9,343 nucleotides of DNA from an uncultured Lachnospiraceae bacterium. GTDB lineage: Bacteria; Bacillota; Clostridia; Lachnospirales; Lachnospiraceae. Position 1 is the stretch's first letter. The number at the start of each line of letters is the position of its first letter. The translations under genes and the position numbers were made by a program. The stretch covers positions 1 through 9,343 of the forward strand of contig CAKRHL010000074.1 in the NCBI GenBank assembly GCA_934338765.1, in the 5' to 3' direction. Positions 1-5,907 of the stretch are shown here, in pieces. Under the pieces are notes generated by a model. The model ran no database searches and was not told the DNA's origin. It was given only the letters and a program-made list of their open reading frames with translations.

Positions 1-767
1 AATCTCCTGCTTCCGGGCGGCTCCCTGATCTTTTTGCTGTTCTGTGTGACAAAATGGGGCTGGGGCTTTGATAAATACTTGACCAGCTTCTTGTATGTTC
101 CGTAAAATGCATTGGTATTCTTTATGACAAAGGACTTCTTAACACCAACCGGCTGTACCTTATACTTATGCTTTGCAACGATCTTCTTTATCACCGGTTC
201 CTCCATCGCTGCCTTGGACACTTTAATAAAATCTGCTGCTGTAGTATATGTTCCATTGTATCCGCTACCGCGATCCAGACCTACAGGATTATCAAAATGA
301 CTGTGTTTCATCCCAAGCTCCTGCGCTTTCTCGTTCATCATTTCCACAAACTTTGATACACTTCCCGCTGTCCCCTCTGCCAATGCAAGTGCAGAACCGG
401 CATCTGATACGATCAGAAGCATATTAAGATACTGCTCCACTGTATACACCCGTCCTGTCTTCAGATTTAATGCAGAAGCGTCTGCTGGAATCTTCTTTCG
501 AAGCTTTTTGGTATATTTGATCTTCTGATTTGTGTCTGCATAATCAAGCACTGTCAGGGCAGTCAACAGCTTGACTGTACTTGCCGGATATATTTTTTTG
601 TTGGCATGACTGGATAATATTTTATCTCCGCTCTCTGCATCGATCATATAATAGGCATGAGCCATTGTCTTCGGCTTTGCTGCTGCCCGTGACTTAACAG
701 ACGGCACTGCCGTCAGCACCAGAGTCATGGTTAAAAACCATATGATACTTCTCTTTGTATACTTCAT
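1..767 (-). CDS. D-alanyl-D-alanine carboxypeptidase-like protein (peptidase S11), 3' end outside window
   Basis: The frame is open from an ATG at 767 to the left edge (255 full codons), so the C-terminus is missing. The start is supported by an AGGAG ribosome site at 772-776. Residues 1-30 look like a Sec signal peptide: basic KYTKR, then a hydrophobic IIWFLTMTLVLTAV, then an Ala-rich cleavage zone. The serine beta-lactamase-fold SxxK box is clear as PAS-T-V-K with S63 and K66. The downstream block SALALAEGTAG...FVEMMN.KAQELGMKHSHFDNPVGLD is typical of low-molecular-weight penicillin-binding proteins of family S11. Such enzymes trim the terminal D-Ala from peptidoglycan stem peptides outside the membrane. 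Oddly, the usual SxN box reads S121-D-A-G-S, so the Asn is not at its expected place. No KTG box is seen before the edge; it would lie further left. The fold is sure; full catalytic activity is less so. Confidence 0.88.
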   Translation of the reverse strand, partial: MKYTKRSIIWFLTMTLVLTAVPSVKSRAAAKPKTMAHAYYMIDAESGDKILSSHANKKIYPASTVKLLTALTVLDYADTNQKIKYTKKLRKKIPADASALNLKTGRVYTVEQYLNMLLIVSDAGSALALAEGTAGSVSKFVEMMNEKAQELGMKHSHFDNPVGLDRGSGYNGTYTTAADFIKVSKAAMEEPVIKKIVAKHKYKVQPVGVKKSFVIKNTNAFYGTYKKLVKYLSKPQPHFVTQNSKKIREPPGSRR

Positions 768-794
768 AAATCTCCTCATTTCTATGTATCTTTC

Positions 795-883
795 TGACAC
801 ATTTCGTAACTTTTGAGCGCTTTTTGCCCTAGCTTAATATTATAACACATTTTTTTCATTTACGCTATCCGTGAAATGTGTTA
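795..883. repeat. Three copies of a 10-base TRACACATTT element, two forming an inverted repeat
   Basis: TGACACATTT lies at 795-804 and TAACACATTT at 843-852. The exact reverse complement AAATGTGTTA lies at 874-883. The last two form a perfect 10-bp inverted repeat with its centre at 863, between the two divergent promoters. Each arm overlaps a -10 element: 839-844 on the minus strand and 882-887 on the plus strand. The first copy falls in the predicted 5' leader of the carboxypeptidase gene. The arrangement resembles an operator for a dimeric repressor, but part of the similarity comes from the two extended -10 elements being alike. No regulator is identified. Confidence 0.45.
839..847 (-). 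promoter_or_regulatory. Extended -10 promoter for the carboxypeptidase gene
   Basis: On the minus strand the sequence reads TGTTATAAT, a perfect TATAAT (839-844) preceded by the TGn of an extended -10 element. No good -35 sits 16-18 bases upstream, which is common for extended -10 promoters. Transcription would start near 832, giving a leader of about 65 bases before the ATG at 767. The element overlaps the left arm of the inverted repeat at 843-883. Confidence 0.6.
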
Positions 884-887
884 CATT
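859..887 (+). promoter_or_regulatory. Predicted promoter of the PAS-CPBP gene
   Basis: TTTACG (859-864) as -35 and TACATT (882-887) as -10 are separated by 17 bases. The -10 is preceded by TGT, giving an extended -10 TGTTACATT. It points away from the carboxypeptidase promoter, and the two share the same inverted repeat. The match to consensus is moderate (4 of 6 in both boxes). Confidence 0.45.
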
Positions 888-956
888 ATCTACTAGTGCA
901 ATGAAAATGAAATCTAAGATCCATTTTCCGTTGTACTGGAAAGGAACGGTGATAAC

Positions 957-2015
957 ATGTCAAATCCTTTAGACGGACTCCTTACAAAAGAGCAGACAGA
1001 TCTTGTCTTCGATAATATGAGCGATGGCGTGATCATGGTCAATGAAGACGGTATTATTACTTATATCAATTCTGCCTGCGCCAAAATCTTCCATATATCA
1101 GCAGAAACAGCCATTCAGAAATCCTTTGCGGAAATATTTCTGCAAAACAAAAGAAATCGTGCATTTAATAAACTGTTTCGTTGCAGTATGGAAAAAGGCC
1201 AGCTCACAGACAAGACCACAGTAAACTATTCTGCTTCCAACGAAAAGGAGACCTCTTTTTTAACGGTAGATATCAGTCTGATACAGCAGGAAAATACCAC
1301 GATACGGCGAAAAGAACCCTTCCAGGGGATGATCGTCCTGATCGAGGACGTCACAGATACGCAGCTGCTGCAGCAGCACGACCACGACTGTGCCTATATT
1401 TTCTCCGGTCTGATCCTGTGTATCAGCATTTATCTGGCAGCATGGAGTCTTTGTCGTTTCACGCTTCACATTCCTCTGACCACTCATGACTATACAATGA
1501 TGATCGAGGTGATTACCTTTGTCCTCTTCCTTGAGATTGCTTTTTGTACCAGCTTTTCCCTGAAAGAGATCGGATTGATTCCCAATATCCCACGCTGGCG
1601 CACCAATCTTAAAGAAACCCTTACTACCGGCGTGATTGCCTGCCTTGTGATCGTACTTGCAAAGCTTGTTCTGTCACTGGCCGGTTTCCGGATCAAAGGG
1701 TATTTTATCGGAGGTTCCCTGCATGGTGCCTATATTTATATCTTCACTGCGTTTATCCAGGAATTTCTGGCAAGAGGTGTCATCCAGAAAAGTGTAAAAT
1801 CCCTGCTTCATGTTAAATACCAAAAACAACTCAGTATCTTTTTAACATCCCTTCTCTTCTCCCTGATGCATCTTCCCTTCGGTTTTTACTTTATGCTGGG
1901 TGCCTTTCTCCTGAGCTGCGCCCTCGGAGTGATCTTTGAACGTCAACGGGATATCTGGGGCTGTGCTGTTCTTCACTGGAGCTGCGGTTATCTTGCTATG
2001 TGCCTGTTTTTCTGA
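957..2015 (+). CDS. PAS domain fused to a CPBP (CAAX protease/Abi-like) intramembrane domain
   Basis: This is a 352-residue protein. The ATG at 957 follows AAGGA (941-945), a rather long spacing. Residues about 13-135 form a PAS-type sensor domain, with DLVFDNMSDGVIMVN.DG.ITYIN at the start and MIVLIEDVTD at the end. Membrane segments follow from about residue 145 to the C-terminus. The C-terminal half matches the CPBP family, known for CAAX-type prenyl endopeptidases and bacteriocin-immunity proteins. Motif 1 reads Q268-E269-F-L-A-R273, motif 2 F301-S-L-M-H305, and motif 3 H340-W-S-C-G344. In characterised members motif 1 is EExxxR and motif 3 ends in Asn, so two expected polar catalytic positions are Gln and Gly here. 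It may be a signal-responsive protease with altered chemistry, or a pseudoprotease that binds a membrane partner. The substrate and PAS ligand are unknown. The gene has its own promoter and terminator, so it is probably monocistronic. Confidence 0.85.
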   Translation: MSNPLDGLLTKEQTDLVFDNMSDGVIMVNEDGIITYINSACAKIFHISAETAIQKSFAEIFLQNKRNRAFNKLFRCSMEKGQLTDKTTVNYSASNEKETSFLTVDISLIQQENTTIRRKEPFQGMIVLIEDVTDTQLLQQHDHDCAYIFSGLILCISIYLAAWSLCRFTLHIPLTTHDYTMMIEVITFVLFLEIAFCTSFSLKEIGLIPNIPRWRTNLKETLTTGVIACLVIVLAKLVLSLAGFRIKGYFIGGSLHGAYIYIFTAFIQEFLARGVIQKSVKSLLHVKYQKQLSIFLTSLLFSLMHLPFGFYFMLGAFLLSCALGVIFERQRDIWGCAVLHWSCGYLAMCLFF

Positions 2016-2030
2016 TCATCCGCGCCCACA

Positions 2031-2078
2031 AAAAACACGGGGCAAAGGAAAATAACATTTCCTTTGCCCCGTGTTTTT
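2031..2078. terminator. Bidirectional intrinsic terminator between the PAS-CPBP gene and recX
   Basis: A perfect 21-bp inverted repeat has arms at 2031-2051 and 2058-2078 and a 6-base loop (ATAACA). The core is the GC-rich CACGGGGCAAAGG with its complement. One arm begins with an A-run and the other ends in a T-run, so the hairpin has a U-tract in both directions. It lies 16 bases after the PAS-CPBP stop and overlaps the recX stop codon by two bases. Confidence 0.93.
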
Positions 2079-2517
2079 ACATATCCAGTACTCTCTTGAT
2101 ATCGCCCAGACGAAAACCTTTGCGATAAAGCTTTGCGGCAATCTTCTGTTTTTCCTCGTAAGAAAACTCCGTCTCTCCCCCGGTAAGCTTACGAAGTGCT
2201 CCCTGAAGAGCAATATCATCATTCTCACAAATCTCTTCTAAAGCCAGATCAATATACTCCTCCGGAACATGTCTCTGATACATGTCCTGACGCATTCTCT
2301 GTCTGCTTCTCTGTTCATGGTGAATCTCCACAAAATGAACGGCATACCGGTAATCATCCAGATAATGAAATGACTTTACATACTCAACAGCATCGTCCAC
2401 AGCCTCCTGTGGAAATCCCTTTGCTGCCAGCTCATCCCTGAGCTGCCACTCTGTCCGGTCCATGTATTTTAGAAGGGACATTGCTTTTTTCCTGGCCTGT
2501 AATAATTCATCCTGCAT
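2077..2517 (-). CDS. recX: Regulatory protein RecX
   Basis: RecX binds RecA filaments and modulates (usually inhibits) recombinase activity and LexA/RecA signalling in the cytoplasm. The product is 146 residues from the chosen start. It shows the helical three-module RecX pattern: A..KAM.LL.YMDRTEWQLRDELAAKGFP, then AVEYVKSFHYLDDYRYAVHFVE..., and a final module Y.EKQKIAAKLYRKGFRLGDIKRVLD. The length is normal for short RecX proteins. The ATG at 2517 is chosen because GGAG (2524-2527) lies six bases ahead of it. An in-frame ATG at 2529 would add four residues but has no properly spaced ribosome site. The gene lies about 80 bases downstream of recA on the same strand, a classic recA-recX operon, and should be induced with recA. 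Confidence 0.93.
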   Translation of the reverse strand: MQDELLQARKKAMSLLKYMDRTEWQLRDELAAKGFPQEAVDDAVEYVKSFHYLDDYRYAVHFVEIHHEQRSRQRMRQDMYQRHVPEEYIDLALEEICENDDIALQGALRKLTGGETEFSYEEKQKIAAKLYRKGFRLGDIKRVLDM

Positions 2518-2535
2518 GAAGCTCTCCATCTTCCG

Positions 2536-2554
2536 CGCATATCATAAATATGCG
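2536..2554 (-). other. Small stem-loop in the recA-recX junction
   Basis: CGCATAT (2536-2542) and ATATGCG (2548-2554) form a perfect 7-bp stem with a 5-base loop. It lies about 18 bases upstream of the recX start and is not followed by a U-tract, so it is not a strong terminator. It could lower recX translation or readthrough relative to recA, or stabilise the end of the recA message. The role is inferred. Confidence 0.4.
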
Positions 2555-2600
2555 ACTCATTCCCCGGATCTGTATCTGTCTCAATATATTTTCAAGCAGA

Positions 2601-3701
2601 TTACTTTTCCTTTACTGCGGATGCCTTCTCCGGATCGGCTGCCACTGCAGGTGCCTTATCGTCCGAAGCCTCCTCCGCTTCATCAGCAGCTCCCTCCTTC
2701 GGAATCCTCTTGGCTCGTACCTTATCCTCAATCTCCTTCATAATATCAGGATTTTCTTTCAGATACTGCTTGGCATTCTCACGTCCCTGACCAATCTTGC
2801 TGCCATTATATGCATACCACGCACCACTCTTATTGACAATATTGTCATTGGCAGCCAGATCAAGAATATCTCCCTCTCTGGAAATACCAATACCGTATAC
2901 AAGATCTACCTCCGCCTCCCGGAACGGAGGTGCCACTTTATTCTTTACAACTTTGATCTTGGCACGGTTACCGATCGCCTCACCGTCTCTCTTGATCACC
3001 TCACCACGGCGAACCTCCAGACGTACAGAGGAATAATACTTCAATGCACGGCCACCCGTCGTCGTCTCCGGATTACCAAACATCACACCAACCTTCTCAC
3101 GAAGCTGATTGATGAAGATAACAGTACAACTGGTCTTGCCAATGATACCTGTGAGCTTACGAAGTGCCTGGGACATCAGGCGAGCCTGCAATCCCACATG
3201 GGAATCTCCCATATCCCCTTCGATCTCTGCCTTAGGAACAAGAGCTGCCACCGAATCCACAATGATAATATCAATAGCACCGGAACGCACCATCGTTTCT
3301 GTGATCTCCAGGGCCTGCTCACCATTATCCGGCTGGGATATGTATAAATTGTCAATATCAACACCGATGCGCTTTGCATAAACAGGATCCAGCGCATGCT
3401 CCGCATCAATAAATCCCGCAATACCGCCAAGCTTCTGTACCTCTGCTACAATATGAAGTGCCACGGTAGTCTTACCACCACCCTCAGGTCCGTATATCTC
3501 TACAATCCTTCCCTTCGGAATACCTCCCACTCCCAATGCAAGATCGAGTCCTAAAGATCCTGTGGGAAATGTCTCCACATTCATGTGTGTATTGTCTCCC
3601 AGCTTCATTACCGAACCCTTGCCATATGCTTTCTCAATCTGTGCAACAGCAGACTCCAGCGCCTTTCTTTTATTTTCATCAATTTTAATCTCTTTTGCCA
3701 T
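2601..3701 (-). CDS. recA: Recombinase RecA
   Basis: RecA is an ATP-dependent DNA strand-exchange protein that also acts as co-protease for LexA in the SOS response. The product is 366 residues. The ATG at 3701 ([11 protein letters not shown]) has GAGG six bases upstream. A GTG four codons further up overlaps that ribosome site and is rejected. The Walker A loop is G71-P-E-G-G-G-K77-T78. Catalytic Glu is E101 in [10 protein letters not shown]. Walker B is IIIVD149S. DNA-binding loop L1 is around [25 protein letters not shown] (157-183). Loop L2 is around [17 protein letters not shown] (205-221). The C-terminal tail is acidic and Ala-rich ([13 protein letters not shown]...), as usual for regulatory tails. 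The P-loop differs from the GPESSGKT of E. coli and B. subtilis RecA at both Ser positions. It is transcribed with recX from a LexA-controlled promoter. Confidence 0.99.
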   Translation of the reverse strand: MAKEIKIDENKRKALESAVAQIEKAYGKGSVMKLGDNTHMNVETFPTGSLGLDLALGVGGIPKGRIVEIYGPEGGGKTTVALHIVAEVQKLGGIAGFIDAEHALDPVYAKRIGVDIDNLYISQPDNGEQALEITETMVRSGAIDIIIVDSVAALVPKAEIEGDMGDSHVGLQARLMSQALRKLTGIIGKTSCTVIFINQLREKVGVMFGNPETTTGGRALKYYSSVRLEVRRGEVIKRDGEAIGNRAKIKVVKNKVAPPFREAEVDLVYGIGISREGDILDLAANDNIVNKSGAWYAYNGSKIGQGRENAKQYLKENPDIMKEIEDKVRAKRIPKEGAADEAEEASDDKAPAVAADPEKASAVKEK

Positions 3702-3721
3702 AATGTTCCTCACTTTCCAAC

Positions 3722-3733
3722 GAACAAATGTTC
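3722..3733 (-). promoter_or_regulatory. LexA (SOS) box of recA
   Basis: GAAC-AAAT-GTTC is a perfect match to the GAAC-N4-GTTC core of the Gram-positive LexA/DinR operator. It lies just downstream of the predicted transcription start of recA and about 20 bases before the ATG, so bound LexA would block promoter clearance. It places the recA-recX operon under SOS control. Confidence 0.9.
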
Positions 3734-3743
3734 TTTTTTTCTA

Positions 3744-3772
3744 AGCATAAACTATTTTCGGACTGCTGTCAA
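3744..3772 (-). promoter_or_regulatory. recA promoter
   Basis: On the minus strand a perfect TTGACA -35 (3767-3772) is followed after exactly 17 bases by TATGCT (3744-3749), a 4-of-6 match to the -10 consensus. The predicted start near 3737 puts the LexA box at roughly +4 to +15. Confidence 0.8.
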
Positions 3773-3870
3773 CAGTAAATTTCAGGTGGGAAAATCTTAT
3801 CATAAATCCCTGTTTTGTACAATTACATTTACAGGATTATTATCTTATTTATAAAATTTTAAGCTATTCC

Positions 3871-4947
3871 CTAACGCTCCGGTTGTTCATTATGCTTCAT
3901 AACATATTTCCGGGTATATTTCATTACATAGTCCTGGGTGATCAGATGATAATGATTCATGGCATTCAGTGTCCTGAAAAACTCCGTCCGCGTGATCGGT
4001 GCAGATAAGAGCTCATCAAGCACCCCCTCCAGCTTCTGCCGGTATTCTTCCAATGTATATATGTTGTTTTTGCATAAAATGCCATACCGGTAAATGTCTT
4101 TAAAATATTCATCGAACCGGTCCGATGTATTGATGACATCATCCACCAGAAACGGTGCTCTCGTAAGAATACTAAAGATGCCTTTCATGGAAGTATTGGT
4201 AAATGATATCCCCGGATGGATCGTAAACAGATTTTTCACATAAATCATCTGCCCATCCTTTGTGTTTTCTTTGTATTCCGGCAGATACGGTTTATATATC
4301 TTTGACATAAAACCGGAATACTGAAACGGCGCATAATCTTTATCAGGATCTGCCGTGACATTTCTATCATAATAAACACCCTGTATATCATTGTACGGTA
4401 TCTGAAATTCCCTGGCACTCTGCTCCATGATCAGCAAATGCAGATGGGTATCGGTTCTCCAGACGATGGCCGGTGCCTGCCGTATCTTCTCTGCCGGATA
4501 CATATCAACCATAGCAAAAACATGCTTCTGTTTGATCTTATGCTCTTTTGCCAGTCCCTTAAGCTTCTTGGCATTCATAGAGGACAGGTACTGCAGCTTT
4601 GCCTTTTCCTTCTCCTTGGAATACCAGACAGCCTCCTGGCCGCCTTCTTCCGTCTCTGCCGCCTTCCCCATACCGCTCTCTCCCTGCTGTTCCCGGGCTT
4701 TTTCTTTTTCTTTTTTTATCTTATCTTTTTGACTTTTTTGTTCCATTTCCGTCAGGGAAGCAGACTGCGATGTAACAAACGCCGCCAGCGCACAGACAAA
4801 AGCTCCTGTTCCGCAGGTAAAGGAACCAAGGGCCGCCGCCAGCACTACCAGCAGGATCGTTGCCAGTCCCATTATAAAGACAGACCACAAAAATATCCTG
4901 GCTTTGGCACTTCCATGGAACATAGTATTAATGATCCTGTTCATCAT
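3871..4947 (-). CDS. Membrane-anchored protein of unknown function, two N-terminal helices
   Basis: I do not recognise this 358-residue protein. Two hydrophobic segments (about 18-42 and 45-60) are followed by a highly charged, Lys/Glu-rich stretch from about 65 to 95 that may be a coiled coil, then a soluble domain to the C-terminus. The segment AIVWRTDTHLHLLI...IPYNDIQGVYYD resembles one strand pair of a PH-like fold, but this is a guess. The Lys-rich linker suggests the bulk lies in the cytoplasm. The first ATG overlaps the stop of the upstream DUF1653 gene in an ATGATG context (4-bp overlap), so translation is probably coupled. A GGGAGG sequence lies about 12 bases upstream; a second ATG directly follows as an alternative start. 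The protein may work with its operon partner. No catalytic motif was seen. Confidence 0.75.
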   Translation of the reverse strand: MMNRIINTMFHGSAKARIFLWSVFIMGLATILLVVLAAALGSFTCGTGAFVCALAAFVTSQSASLTEMEQKSQKDKIKKEKEKAREQQGESGMGKAAETEEGGQEAVWYSKEKEKAKLQYLSSMNAKKLKGLAKEHKIKQKHVFAMVDMYPAEKIRQAPAIVWRTDTHLHLLIMEQSAREFQIPYNDIQGVYYDRNVTADPDKDYAPFQYSGFMSKIYKPYLPEYKENTKDGQMIYVKNLFTIHPGISFTNTSMKGIFSILTRAPFLVDDVINTSDRFDEYFKDIYRYGILCKNNIYTLEEYRQKLEGVLDELLSAPITRTEFFRTLNAMNHYHLITQDYVMKYTRKYVMKHNEQPER

Positions 4948-5588
4948 CGCCGCAGTCGTCCTCCCTCATATTTTTCATATGTTTCGAGACAATGGAGAAG
5001 TGTGTCATAATGCTCCTGACTGCTGCCATCCTCCAGTACAACATCCATTGCCGCTGCCAGATTATTGAGATAAAGCTCATTCATATAATCATGAAGTCCC
5101 ACAAGGATCTGTCTCTTTTCCCGATATGTTTCTGCATCCAGAAGCGCAAGAAACCCTCTGCGGGCAATCTCTTCGTCTGCCATCCTGCCTGTCAGAAGCT
5201 TATCTCCCTGATCGTTGATCAGAATTTTCCGGAGCTCCTGATCACTTACCGAAACGCTCTGTTCCGTTTTTGGTACAATCTCCTGTTCCGTTTTCTGTCT
5301 GCTCATCGCATGTATCCCGGAATCTGCGTTCCGGTCCTGCTGCAATGTATTCTGAAAAACCACATCTTCAAAACGATACTGCTGGCGGCATTCCGGATAT
5401 TTCTCATGATCCACACTGTCCAAAAACATGGACAAAGGTCTTACCCACACCTGAAACGGCGGATACATCCCCTGATAAACCACCATATCCTCTCCCGTTT
5501 CAGAATGTTTCGCAAGCTCCCTGATCTGATATATCTTCCCTTTAAAGTGCCTGTAAAAATCTCCCGGCACCGGTTTCTTCCTCTCCAT
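4944..5588 (-). CDS. DUF1653-domain protein with extra C-terminal region
   Basis: The N-terminal part, residues about 8-75, matches the DUF1653 pattern: YRHFKGKIYQI...AKHSETGEDMVVYQ..YPP..VWVRPLSMFLDSV. DUF1653 is a small domain usually found as a stand-alone protein of roughly 70-80 residues, and its function is not established. Here it is followed by a Gln-rich linker and about 100 mostly helical, charged residues that I do not recognise (ELRKIL...GRMADEEIARRGFLALLDAETYREKR...). The ATG at 5588 gives 214 residues and has AAAGGA 11 bases upstream. An in-frame TTG at 5636 would add 16 residues but its purine run touches the codon, so it is less likely. It is the first gene of a two-gene operon with the membrane protein. 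Its role there is unknown. Confidence 0.8.
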   Translation of the reverse strand: MERKKPVPGDFYRHFKGKIYQIRELAKHSETGEDMVVYQGMYPPFQVWVRPLSMFLDSVDHEKYPECRQQYRFEDVVFQNTLQQDRNADSGIHAMSRQKTEQEIVPKTEQSVSVSDQELRKILINDQGDKLLTGRMADEEIARRGFLALLDAETYREKRQILVGLHDYMNELYLNNLAAAMDVVLEDGSSQEHYDTLLHCLETYEKYEGGRLRR

Positions 5589-5652
5589 AAAACACTCATT
5601 CCTTTCTCTGTCCACAGATCTTACGATCGCAGACAATCCTTCTCACAGGTAT

Positions 5653-5681
5653 ATTATAGGATGTTTTCCACCGATCCGCAA
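5653..5681 (-). promoter_or_regulatory. Promoter of the DUF1653/membrane-protein operon
   Basis: On the minus strand TTGCGG (5676-5681) and a perfect TATAAT (5653-5658) are separated by 17 bases. The predicted start near 5646 leaves a leader of about 58 bases before the ATG at 5588, which agrees with the shorter start of the DUF1653 gene. Confidence 0.65.
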
Positions 5682-5717
5682 TTCATTTTTGCCGACAGGC
5701 TTTTACCTGTGGCTGTC

Positions 5718-5745
5718 TTGACTTTTCCCATAGGTATGCTATACT
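5718..5745 (+). promoter_or_regulatory. Promoter of the thiM-thiE-HAD operon
   Basis: TTGACT (5718-5723) and TATACT (5740-5745) are separated by 16 bases, and the -10 is preceded by TGC (extended -10). Both boxes match consensus at 5 of 6 positions. Transcription would start near 5752, leaving about 155 bases of leader before thiM. It is divergent from the DUF1653 promoter. Confidence 0.8.
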
Positions 5746-5773
5746 GAAGTCAGATTTTGTCAGCACGCAGCAG

Positions 5774-5828
5774 ACGGCAGAAGAAGGGGCATACCACCTC
5801 GGGTATGATTTCTTTTTCTGCCGTTTTT
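5774..5828 (+). promoter_or_regulatory. Terminator hairpin with embedded internal loop in the thiM leader; candidate HMP-PP (thiS-motif) riboswitch
   Basis: ACGGCAGAA (5774-5782) pairs perfectly with TTCTGCCGT (5816-5824). The stem continues through 5783-5786 with 5812-5815, including one G-U pair, to about 13 bp. A run of five T (5824-5828) follows, making an intrinsic terminator. The stem is interrupted by an internal loop, GGG (5787-5789) opposite ATTT (5808-5811). An inner stem CATACC/GGTATG (5790-5795 with 5802-5807) is closed by the hexaloop ACCTCG. The loop CCTC can also pair with the GGGG at 5786-5789. The hairpin lies after the thiM promoter and before the gene, so it should act as a conditional terminator. 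I see no TPP-riboswitch CUGAGA or ACCUG blocks in the leader. An aptamer embedded in a terminator is the published architecture of the HMP-PP riboswitch, a class associated with thiamine genes. The match to that class is inferred from architecture and context, not from a recalled consensus. Confidence 0.6.
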
Positions 5829-5907
5829 CTTACAAAAAGATTGCTTCCATTACAGTAACATCTGCTTTGTAAGGGGCGGTCATTAAAGAAAGGACGGTAT
5901 TTACAAA
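5829..5907 (+). promoter_or_regulatory. Second leader structure upstream of thiM with two alternative partners
   Basis: CTTACAAA (5829-5836) is complementary to TTTGTAAG (5866-5873), an 8-bp stem enclosing 29 bases that include the palindrome TTACAGTAA. A second TTACAAA at 5901-5907 reaches the first base of the thiM ATG and can pair with the same TTTGTAA (5866-5872). The two pairings exclude each other. The thiM ribosome site AAAGGA (5889-5894) lies between them, 12 bases from the ATG. Whether this is used in translation control is unknown. Confidence 0.3.

Noticed and set aside
2550..3347. Long open frame of 265 codons opposite recA
   Set aside because: It is antisense to highly conserved RecA coding sequence, has no ribosome site and its translation shows no family pattern.
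3805..3838. Imperfect hairpin AATCCCTGT/ACAGGATT downstream of the membrane-protein gene, a possible terminator
   Set aside because: The stem has a bulge, a 17-base loop and no U-tract in the minus direction, so I do not call it a terminator.
4992..5747. 251-codon open frame on the plus strand opposite the DUF1653 gene
   Set aside because: It is a shadow of the DUF1653 coding region and runs through that gene's promoter. Its translation is low-complexity and unlike a real protein.
5700..5906. Classical TPP riboswitch upstream of thiM
   Set aside because: I could not find the CUGAGA or the paired ACCUG blocks after the transcription start; the ACCTG at 5705 precedes the promoter.
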